From Candidatus Uhrbacteria bacterium (GTDB taxonomy: Bacteria > Patescibacteriota > Patescibacteriia > UBA9934 > GWF2-40-263), in contig DOJV01000043.1 of NCBI GenBank assembly GCA_003511125.1, positions 836-11,779 of the forward strand: 10,944 nt of DNA, read 5' to 3'. Positions 1 through 6,300 of this stretch are shown here, one piece after another; position 1 is the first letter of the stretch, and every line of letters begins with the position of its first letter. Under the pieces are notes generated by a model that was given only the letters and a program-made list of their open reading frames with translations, made no database searches and was not told the origin of the DNA. The position numbers and the translations under genes are program-made.

Positions 1-470
1 TCTTTGGTTTTGCCGGTTTTTATTTTGCTTCCAAGGTTTTCTAGTCGTTTTTGAACTACATCAAGGTCAGCCATGGCCAGTTCGAGTTCGATAATTTCTG
101 AGTCGCGAAGTGGGTCGATGTTGCCGCTGACATGGTGGACATTGGTGTCTTCGAAGGAGCGAACCACATGAGCGATCATGTCGACCTCGCGAATGTTGGC
201 TAAAAATTTGTTCCCAAGGCCCTCACCTTTGTGGGCACCGGCGACCAGGCCGGCAATGTCGACGAATTCAATGGCCGTAGGCACGGTTTTTTCTGAATTA
301 GAAACCTTAGACAAGGCACGAAGACGCTCGTCTGGAACCTCGACAATTCCGACGTTTGGTTCGATAGTACAGAATGGAAAGTTTTCGCAAGGAACTTGTT
401 TTTTGGTTAGGGTTTTAAAAAGTGTGGATTTGCCGACGTTTGGCAGGCCAACGATACCAACTTGAAGCAT
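1..470 (-). CDS. ychF: Ribosome-associated P-loop NTPase YchF/OLA1, N-terminal part (runs off the window)
   Basis: The frame starts at ATG (470-468) and stays open to the left edge, giving 156 residues of a family usually about 360 aa long, so the C-terminal half (rest of the coiled coil and the TGS domain) lies outside. Visible motifs are the Walker A/G1 sequence GLPNVGKST (residues 8-16), the YchF hallmark [10 protein letters not shown] (30-39), the G3 motif DIAGLV (71-76) followed by [10 protein letters not shown] (81-90), and the beginning of the charged helical insertion (about 120-156). The family binds ATP in preference to GTP and associates with ribosomes, where it modulates translation and stress responses; this is family knowledge. 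No Shine-Dalgarno sequence is visible before the ATG. Its own promoter lies about 60 bp upstream. Identification is very secure because several diagnostic motifs occur in order. Confidence 0.97.
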   Translation of the reverse strand, partial: MLQVGIVGLPNVGKSTLFKTLTKKQVPCENFPFCTIEPNVGIVEVPDERLRALSKVSNSEKTVPTAIEFVDIAGLVAGAHKGEGLGNKFLANIREVDMIAHVVRSFEDTNVHHVSGNIDPLRDSEIIELELAMADLDVVQKRLENLGSKIKTGKTK

Positions 471-528
471 AAGTTTAATGTCTAGTTTTGGAATGTTTAA
501 TGACTAATGGTGGAGAGTTTCTTTCGAG

Positions 529-557
529 AGTATAGCTGGAGAAACAAAAAATCTCAA
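529..557 (-). promoter_or_regulatory. Sigma-70-type promoter for ychF
   Basis: On the minus strand TTGAGA (557-552) is followed after exactly 17 bp by TATACT (534-529). Transcription would start near 522, giving an untranslated leader of about 52 nt before the ychF ATG at 470. The -35 box lies within the 3' arm of the hairpin at 546-578, so terminator and promoter share sequence. Confidence 0.7.
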
Positions 558-578
558 GTTTTAAGTTTGAGATTTTTT
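546..578 (-). terminator. AT-rich hairpin with U-run, probable terminator of the tRNA-Ala unit
   Basis: A perfect 12-bp inverted repeat (546-557 with 567-578) flanks a 9-nt loop. On the minus strand the second arm ends in a run of six T, so it has the form of an intrinsic terminator placed about 55 nt after the tRNA 3' end. The outer half of the stem is only A:T, so its strength is uncertain. The repeat is symmetric and could also stop plus-strand transcripts. The ychF -35 box is embedded in it. Confidence 0.55.
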
Positions 579-583
579 GGTGG

Positions 584-635
584 ACCAGGCAGTTGCTTCG
601 GTCTCGGAATACTTTGATCGAAGCAGTTGCCTGGT
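584..635. repeat. 17-bp imperfect palindrome overlapping the tRNA-Ala 3' end
   Basis: Arms 584-600 and 619-635 are inverted copies around an 18-nt spacer (601-618). They pair at 15 of 17 positions; the two inner mismatches are G.U wobbles in a plus-strand RNA but A.C in the tRNA-sense RNA. The right arm runs into the CCA tail of the tRNA. The nine bases of the tRNA 3' end (GGTCCACCA, minus 640-632) recur exactly at minus 586-578, 54 bp downstream. In the tRNA precursor the hairpin would sequester the ACCA end, so it may be a 3' trailer structure or the remnant of a duplication. Confidence 0.75.
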
Positions 636-707
636 GGACCGTAACGGGATCGAACCGTTGACCTCTTCCATGCCATGGAAGCGCTCTACCAGCTGAGCTA
701 ACGGCCC
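632..707 (-). tRNA. tRNA-Ala (anticodon GGC)
   Basis: The 76-nt gene folds into a complete cloverleaf: acceptor GGGCCGT with ACGGTCC, D arm GCTC/GAGC, anticodon stem CTTCC/GGAAG around the loop ATGGCAT, variable loop AGGTC, T arm AACGG/CCGTT with loop TTCGATC, discriminator A73 and an encoded CCA end. The loop gives anticodon GGC, which reads GCC/GCU alanine codons. The acceptor stem contains G3:U70, the main identity element for alanyl-tRNA synthetase, which supports the assignment independently. It has its own promoter upstream and a hairpin terminator downstream. Both ends of the gene are partly duplicated in the flanks. Confidence 0.98.
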
Positions 708-791
708 AGGTTTGATGCCGTTAGCAAAAGCTGTTTTGTACAGCTGCTTGTTCACCGTGGCTCGGAGAGCGAAGGTGGAAGCTAACGGCCC
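696..791. repeat. Copy and complement of the tRNA-Ala 5' end in the tRNA leader
   Basis: The first 12 nt of the tRNA (plus 696-707) recur exactly in direct orientation at 780-791. Between them, 717-725 is a perfect 9-nt inverted copy. In the minus-strand RNA the order is therefore copy, anti-copy, tRNA 5' end. The anti-copy can pair either with the upstream copy (781-789) or with tRNA nucleotides 3-11 (705-697) across an 11-nt loop. A second small hairpin, AGCTGT/ACAGCT with a 5-nt loop, lies inside the spacer near 728-744. The two pairings are mutually exclusive. Whether this matters for processing is not known. Confidence 0.8.
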
Positions 792-828
792 GTGTTTTGG
801 AAAATTTAAATTCCAAGACAGCGTGGAT

Positions 829-857
829 ATAATACCGAGTTTTAAAATTTTGGTCAA
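829..857 (-). promoter_or_regulatory. Sigma-70-type promoter for tRNA-Ala
   Basis: TTGACC (857-852) and TATTAT (834-829) are separated by exactly 17 bp on the minus strand. Transcription would begin near 822, leaving a leader of about 115 nt before the tRNA. The -35 box overlaps the TGA stop codon (856-854) of the preceding gene, so the tRNA promoter is set into the very end of that gene. Confidence 0.72.
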
Positions 858-3148
858 GACGGGTCATTTTCAACAATTGGGTCTGGAGCGACCGGATCTT
901 TAACCGGTGCCGGCAGGCCGTCTTTTAGGCTTTCCAGATGGATTTTGACGATTTCGTTGTCCGGATTAAGCTCAAGAACTTTTTCGATTTCAGCGATGGC
1001 GGCTTCGTAGTCGTGTTTTTGCTCGTAGACATAGCCTAGGTACCAATGGGCGTTGCTGTAGGATGGGAGAAGAGTAACAACCTGGGTTAAGATGTTTTCG
1101 GCGGCGTCTAAATCATGACTGAGTCCGCGGCGGAGGTAGAGAACGCCGAGTTCGAAGCCGGCGCCGATATCTTGAGAATTGTAGTTGACTATGTTTTCCA
1201 TTTTCCCAATAGCGTCATCGAGCCTTCCCTGCTGTTCGTAGGAGAGGGCGAGTTGATAGTGAGCCGGCGCATAATCGTTTTTTAGTTCAATGGCTTTTTC
1301 AAAATTTTGGTCGGCCAAAACAAAATTTTTGGCTTGGTTTTCTTCGTTGACAGCGGCTATTGATAAAAAGACCTTGCCTAGCTCGACATAGTTTGTTGGA
1401 TTTGCCGGTTCTAAAGAAATTGCCGTTTGGAAAGCGGCTATGGCAAAACCACCGGACTGATCAAGAATGGGAATAAACGAACGGTAGACCAAACCAAGTT
1501 CCAACCAATTGGTAATGTTTCGTGGTTCGAGCTCCACAGCCCGTTTGGCCGAGTTAATGCTGGCCGCCACCAAAGCTTGAAGATATTTACTTTGATCGGC
1601 GGTTGGTTCACTAGAACCAATGGCGGATATTTCATCTTGAACTTCAACCAAAAGAATTTGAGCTAAATTACGATAATAGGAATCATTATAACGATTTAAA
1701 GAAGCGGCTCGGTCGATTAGTTGGGTAATTTCTTGAACATTGCCACCCAGTCGGTCTAATCTAACTGCTTTGGCAAAAGCATATTCCGCCACAAAACGTT
1801 GGCCGAGTAGGAAGATAACCGTAACCATAGCCACAATACAAAAAGCTGTGGCCACAGAGGAAATTATTTTGATTCGCGGTGTTTTGGAAAGATTTATTTT
1901 AATTAAATGGCCGCCGTCAGACAGGGAAAAAATTAGGCCGGCTAAGAAAAAGAAAGTAAAAACCAAAGTAAAATTAGCCGGGTAAACCGTAAAAGCAAAA
2001 AGCGAAGATAACCAGGCCGGAATTAAAATAAAAGCTTGCCATTGTTTTTCTTGGTGTTGGAAGTATTTTTTGGCCAAGGTAATGGTGAGGGTTAAAGCAA
2101 AGAAGATTAAAACGGCGGTTGGTAAAAAACCTTTGGTGGGCAGCATGGTTAGCAGTTCTGAAGAGCCACGGTCAAATCTGGTGTTCCAAAAATCAGTTTG
2201 GTTGACTTCTAGAGGTCTGAACTTAGCGTAATCAAAAACATAAGTTCCCGGCCCGGTGCCAAACCAAAAAGATTTACCGGTCATGGATTGTTTGGCAATT
2301 TCTAGACTAGCCGCAGTGTTTGGAGAAACTTCGGCCGGAACGGAAATTAAACGAAGCGGAATAAACAAAAAGATTATTGCGCCCACCGCCATAAACATCG
2401 AGATCAAATATTTTTTGGTGTGATGGAGTTCGTGAGCTCGAAGAAAGACCATTAACAACAAGGCTCCCAAACCAACCAAAAGTATGACCCAAAGCAACCA
2501 GTAGTTAAGCAAAACCAAAAAACCAAAAGTGATTATCGATAAAAAAACAATGAGGGCCGATACTAATTTTTTTTTGTCGTGCCAGAGTAAAAAGAAAGAA
2601 TTAGCCAGAATTGTAGCGATGATTAAAAAGACCCCTAAAGAATTAAGGGTTCCAACGGTGTTAAAAACTTGAGTTTGAGCAAAAGAAAAAGGTAAGTAAA
2701 AATTCGAGACTGCCAAAATTCCAATCAAGCCGGCCAAGGTTGCGCCAGATAGGGCGGAGATAATAGCTCTTGGAAAAAAAGATGCTTCCCGGGTTTGACT
2801 GCTAATGAACCAAAAAAATAATGCCAAGAATAATAACGAAGCGAAACTGGTGTATTCTTGTTTCGAAAAACCAATCCAAGATAAAAAGTGACTTCCGGAT
2901 AGAGCGGCCGAGACGGCCAGTAAAGCGAGAAAAAGTACTAAAATCTGACTTACGAAGTTTTTTTTAAAAACCAGAGTGTTTTTTTTAAAAAAAGAAATCA
3001 ACAAAATAATTAAAGAAACCGCGATTATTAAAAAAAGCAAAGTTTGTTTTCCGACCTCGAGTGGTTCGAGTGTCCAGGGTAAGAAAAATAATGGTAGAAG
3101 AAAAATTGTGGTGTAAAGAAGTTTGTCGATTATTTTGTTGATAGTCAT
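854..3148 (-). CDS. O-antigen ligase/polymerase-family membrane protein with C-terminal TPR repeats
   Basis: This 764-aa protein starts at ATG 3148 and ends with TGA. Residues 1-450 hold about a dozen hydrophobic segments (for example 10-27, 36-53, 67-82, 101-117, 168-188, 195-235, 247-270, 342-360, 371-409, 427-448). A long extracytoplasmic loop follows the segment ending near 270 and carries GTGPGTYVFDYAKFRP (297-312) and the stretch FDRGSSELLTMLPTKG (325-340), the region corresponding to the O-antigen ligase (WaaL/Wzy_C) loop. Residues about 480-735 form around five TPR-like units (545-580, 585-622, 626-660, 663-695, 697-731), probably outside the membrane, ending in a proline-rich tail. 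Family members polymerise or transfer undecaprenyl-linked glycans; whether this one is a ligase, polymerase or protein O-glycosyltransferase cannot be told. It lies directly after the giant surface-protein gene, a possible substrate (inference). No Shine-Dalgarno site is visible, in keeping with a near-leaderless mRNA. Confidence 0.88.
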   Translation of the reverse strand: MTINKIIDKLLYTTIFLLPLFFLPWTLEPLEVGKQTLLFLIIAVSLIILLISFFKKNTLVFKKNFVSQILVLFLALLAVSAALSGSHFLSWIGFSKQEYTSFASLLFLALFFWFISSQTREASFFPRAIISALSGATLAGLIGILAVSNFYLPFSFAQTQVFNTVGTLNSLGVFLIIATILANSFFLLWHDKKKLVSALIVFLSIITFGFLVLLNYWLLWVILLVGLGALLLMVFLRAHELHHTKKYLISMFMAVGAIIFLFIPLRLISVPAEVSPNTAASLEIAKQSMTGKSFWFGTGPGTYVFDYAKFRPLEVNQTDFWNTRFDRGSSELLTMLPTKGFLPTAVLIFFALTLTITLAKKYFQHQEKQWQAFILIPAWLSSLFAFTVYPANFTLVFTFFFLAGLIFSLSDGGHLIKINLSKTPRIKIISSVATAFCIVAMVTVIFLLGQRFVAEYAFAKAVRLDRLGGNVQEITQLIDRAASLNRYNDSYYRNLAQILLVEVQDEISAIGSSEPTADQSKYLQALVAASINSAKRAVELEPRNITNWLELGLVYRSFIPILDQSGGFAIAAFQTAISLEPANPTNYVELGKVFLSIAAVNEENQAKNFVLADQNFEKAIELKNDYAPAHYQLALSYEQQGRLDDAIGKMENIVNYNSQDIGAGFELGVLYLRRGLSHDLDAAENILTQVVTLLPSYSNAHWYLGYVYEQKHDYEAAIAEIEKVLELNPDNEIVKIHLESLKDGLPAPVKDPVAPDPIVENDPS

Positions 3149-3157
3149 AGTGCTTCA

Positions 3158-3166
3158 ATTATACCA
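3158..3166 (-). promoter_or_regulatory. Extended -10 promoter giving a near-leaderless mRNA
   Basis: TGGTATAAT on the minus strand combines a consensus TATAAT (3163-3158) with the TGn extension (3166-3164). No good -35 box is found at 16-18 bp, which is typical of extended -10 promoters. The predicted start near 3151 lies only about 3 nt before the ATG at 3148, so the transcript would have almost no leader. Confidence 0.65.
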
Positions 3167-3228
3167 CAATTTTATAACGCAAAATACGCAAGAGTGGGGT
3201 CTTACGTATTTCGCTCTTCGATTGTAGG

Positions 3229-3260
3229 TCGGAACGAAAAGAACAAAACAAACGTTCCGA
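3229..3260. repeat. 8-bp perfect inverted repeat in the intergenic region
   Basis: TCGGAACG (3229-3236) and CGTTCCGA (3253-3260) flank a 16-nt A-rich spacer. There is no following T-run, so it is not an evident terminator; it could be an operator or a small RNA structure. A 9-bp direct repeat GGTCTTACG (3198-3206 and 3282-3290) and a 7-bp inverted repeat (3182-3188 with 3205-3211) lie in the same 227-bp gap, which otherwise shows no convincing gene. Confidence 0.5.
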
Positions 3261-3326
3261 AAGTTCCTCAAGTCTCATTGTGGTCTTACGACAAGCGAAA
3301 GATAACATTGAGATTTGAAATAGGTG

Positions 3327-3356
3327 GTGTTGTAGAAAGAGCACTTTCTTCAACAC
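3327..3356 (-). terminator. Hairpin 20 nt after the giant gene, possible terminator or 3' stabilising stem
   Basis: GTGTTG-T-AGAAAG (3327-3339) pairs with CTTTCT-T-CAACAC (3344-3356) around a 4-nt loop: 12 bp with one internal mismatch. It begins 20 bp past the TAA stop of the giant gene. No U-run follows on the minus strand, so termination would be weak or need another factor; it could instead protect the mRNA 3' end. Confidence 0.4.
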
Positions 3357-3375
3357 GGACAGAAAGGGATTTCAG

Positions 3376-6300
3376 TTATTCTCCTGTCTGCGTCGAAGAA
3401 TCGATTGATACTACATCCGAAGAAGCTGGCTCGGCTAAGCCGCCATCAGCTTCAACGACTGGATCACTAGTTTGAGTCGGACTCTCCGACGAGGCCGGTT
3501 CTTCTGGTACGGCTTCTTCTGCGGGCGCTTCAGTTGTTTCTTCTGTCGCTGGAGTTTCAATAATTTCTTCTGGTTCGGTGATTGGAGCAGTTTCTTCTAT
3601 TGGAGCTTCGATAATTTCTGCTGGTTCGGTGGGTGGGGCCGGCTCTTCGATAGTCACTTCTGGGGTTTTGTTTGTTTCCTCTGGTTCGATCTCGATGGTC
3701 TCTTCTGGTTCTGTTTCTGTTGTTGTTTCGGTTTGAGTCGGAGGTGTTTCTTCGATTATTTCTTCTTCTTGGGGTTCTTCTTTTGCTGATTCTTCTTTTG
3801 GTTCAAAATCTTTGCGATAGGCCGAAACCATCCAGTCAACAGAAATTCCAGAATTCGATCCGCTAAATTGTTTCACGGTAAAGCCATTAGCACTCTTTTC
3901 CGAGACATACAAAGAGACCGGACCGTTCGGAGTTACTACAACTCGAATCGGCGCTGTGGTTGAAATAACATCGTTGAAGTTTGGATCAACATCTTCAAAA
4001 TTAATTATGGCCGAACCATTGTTTAATTCGGTTGTGCCGACAAGGGTTACAAACACGCCACCGGTGGAGGTAATGGCCGAGGTTTCAACTTTTTCATTTT
4101 GATATGAGGTGATAATGGTTTTAAGAGTACCTTCGGTTTTGATTGTTCCATCTTCTTCAATAGTCCAGCGATTAGCCATACCAACCAAACGACGAATATT
4201 TAAGATGTCGTTGCCGCCCATATAAAGGCCACCCTCCATATTAAGCGAGGTGAAGTTGCTGGAATGACCGGTGGAAAGCAAGGAAGCGGTGTTAGAAATT
4301 CCGGGTAGGGAATTGTTTTTGACACCATTATAGTAAGTGGTGTTTATAAAAGTTGTGATTTTGTTTTTGTTACCTCCGGTATATGGTTCCAAGGCATAAC
4401 CAATAATCATACCCGGATTTGCAGCTTTCATGGCGTAGCCTGGTGTCGTAGACGTGGTAAGTGGATCACCAACGGCGATATCGCCGCCTTCAAGGTTGAC
4501 TTTGGTCGGAACTCGTCCGGCTAAAGCAACAGGGAACTGGCCGGCTTTGTTTTCGCCAGCCAAGAAACCTGGGCGGGTTGAAATAATTCCGGCGATTTGT
4601 GGATGATAGGTTGTTGAAGTCTTACCAATTTTTTCGTTTGAACCCGTGAAAACCACCACATCACCGGCTTCCAGAGACTGGTCTGACGGAAACATTTCGG
4701 CAAAATCGTAGGAACCGGTGGACCAGCCTGCGGCGTTGGTGCGCATCATGTCGCCACCAGCACCCGAGGAGCCATCGTAGTAGATGTATTTGGAAGTTTG
4801 GGCCGAACCACGGTCGGCAGGATACAAACGGCCGGTAATAATCAAGTCGCCGGCCAGTCGTAGTGTGCCTTCGTTGGAAATGTAGGCAACCTCGGTATCA
4901 GAAGTGTTTTTTATGGAAAGGCGATAGTCCGAAGTGTCGGTAACTTCGGTTTGAATCTTCATGTCTAAAGTCTCGGCCGAACTGCCGTTCCAGCCCGAAC
5001 CGCGCAAGGAGAATATTTGTGAAGCTACGCCGGTTGTTGTAGCTGTGGCCGTGCCAAGCGAAGTCATTTGTAAAGTGTCAGAAATTGTTGTGGCTAACCC
5101 GTCGGTTCCGATAACATCATTGCCAGACCATTCGGCTTGGACAAAAGATAAAACTTGGCCACTGGTTCCAATAAAGTTTTCCAAAGCGTAGCCGACAATT
5201 TTTCCGGCCTTGGTGGCTTTCATGGCGTAGCCGGGAGTTGAAGATGTGGTAAGCGGATCGCCGGCGAGGATTATGCCGTTCTCGTCAGTAACATTAACCG
5301 GAACGCGACCGGCCAAGGCTATCGGATAGCTATTCGGTAAACTTGAGTCGCCCAAAATTTCGCCCGGGTCAGTAGAAATTACGCCGACAATCATGTTGTC
5401 GTAAGTTTCGCCTGTACTTCGAGAAACATAAGCACTGGTGGTCGGATCGATTGTTACAACTTCGCCGGCCAGGAGGGAATCGGAACTCTGAAAATACTCG
5501 GCCAGGTCAAAACCGCTTCCCGTATTATGATTATCAGAATCGTCCATGAAAGAAATAAGGTTCCATGTGGTTGAACCATACATCCAAGTAAGGACATCTC
5601 CGGAAGCGGCGGAAATATTTGTGGTACCGCAGTTGAGGGTTGTACAGTCAAAAGAGGTATTAGCATCAAGAATTTCGATGATTATGATTTGTCCACTATA
5701 ACCATCGTCAAAACCGGAAATAGTTGTTGGTATAAAAGCGTTTCCTGATCTGAAATGAGAACCGCTCTTGACCGAAGGTGTGGCGTCGCCATCACCAAAA
5801 GATAATTGTGAACCAAAAGCCAGTCCGGATTGAATCACGGCGCCAATATCCCAACCGGTTCCAATTTTCATGCCGATTTCAGTACCGGCGTCACTCGTGA
5901 TATTACTAATATTTAGGCCGTATAAATTTCCCGCAGCCACTCCGGCTCCGTCAACATTAATTCCGTATTGTATACCACCGTCAGGAATTGAAGATGTTCT
6001 TACATACATTCCGGTCTGGGTACCATTGGTGGTTATGGTACCGTTTCTGACTTCAAAACCAATTTGATCACCGTTTGTTGTGGTTCCGTTATCTACTCTA
6101 ACTCCAGAAACATCGAGAGTTCCACCGGCCTGGCTGCTACTTGGCGCGCTGATATTTATACCTTTCCAATAAATATCACCAGTTGTGGTGCTTAAAGCCC
6201 CCGAGGAGAGATCATATCCAATAATAGAGGCCGAGCCTCCGGCGGTTTCTGTAATCGCCGGCAAGGCCAGTTTTATGCCGGTAGTGTCTATTCCGTTAAT

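Noticed and set aside
578..640. Attachment site of an integrated element at the tRNA 3' end
   Set aside because: The 9-nt duplication of the tRNA end is only 54 bp away and no integrase, phage or transposon gene lies in the window; the pattern is kept as a repeat rather than called att.
708..822. T-box riboswitch in the tRNA leader
   Set aside because: The pairing alternatives resemble switch logic, but there is no T-box consensus bulge or specifier stem, and the downstream gene is a tRNA, not an aminoacyl-tRNA synthetase or amino-acid gene.
854..856. TGA read as an amino acid
   Set aside because: TGA ends the 764-residue protein right after a natural proline-rich tail, and the tRNA promoter overlaps it; no large frame in the window contains an internal TGA.
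561..857. A 98-codon minus-strand reading frame running through the tRNA
   Set aside because: It reads straight across the tRNA-Ala gene; the stretch GPLAQLVERFHGMEEVNGS is the familiar false translation of a tRNA, and the frame also crosses the terminator hairpin.
3159..3356. A 65-codon minus-strand frame, GTG start, in the intergenic gap
   Set aside because: No ribosome-binding site and no recognisable domain; it begins in the hairpin after the giant gene and ends inside the promoter region of the next gene. A shorter ATG frame inside it has no better support.
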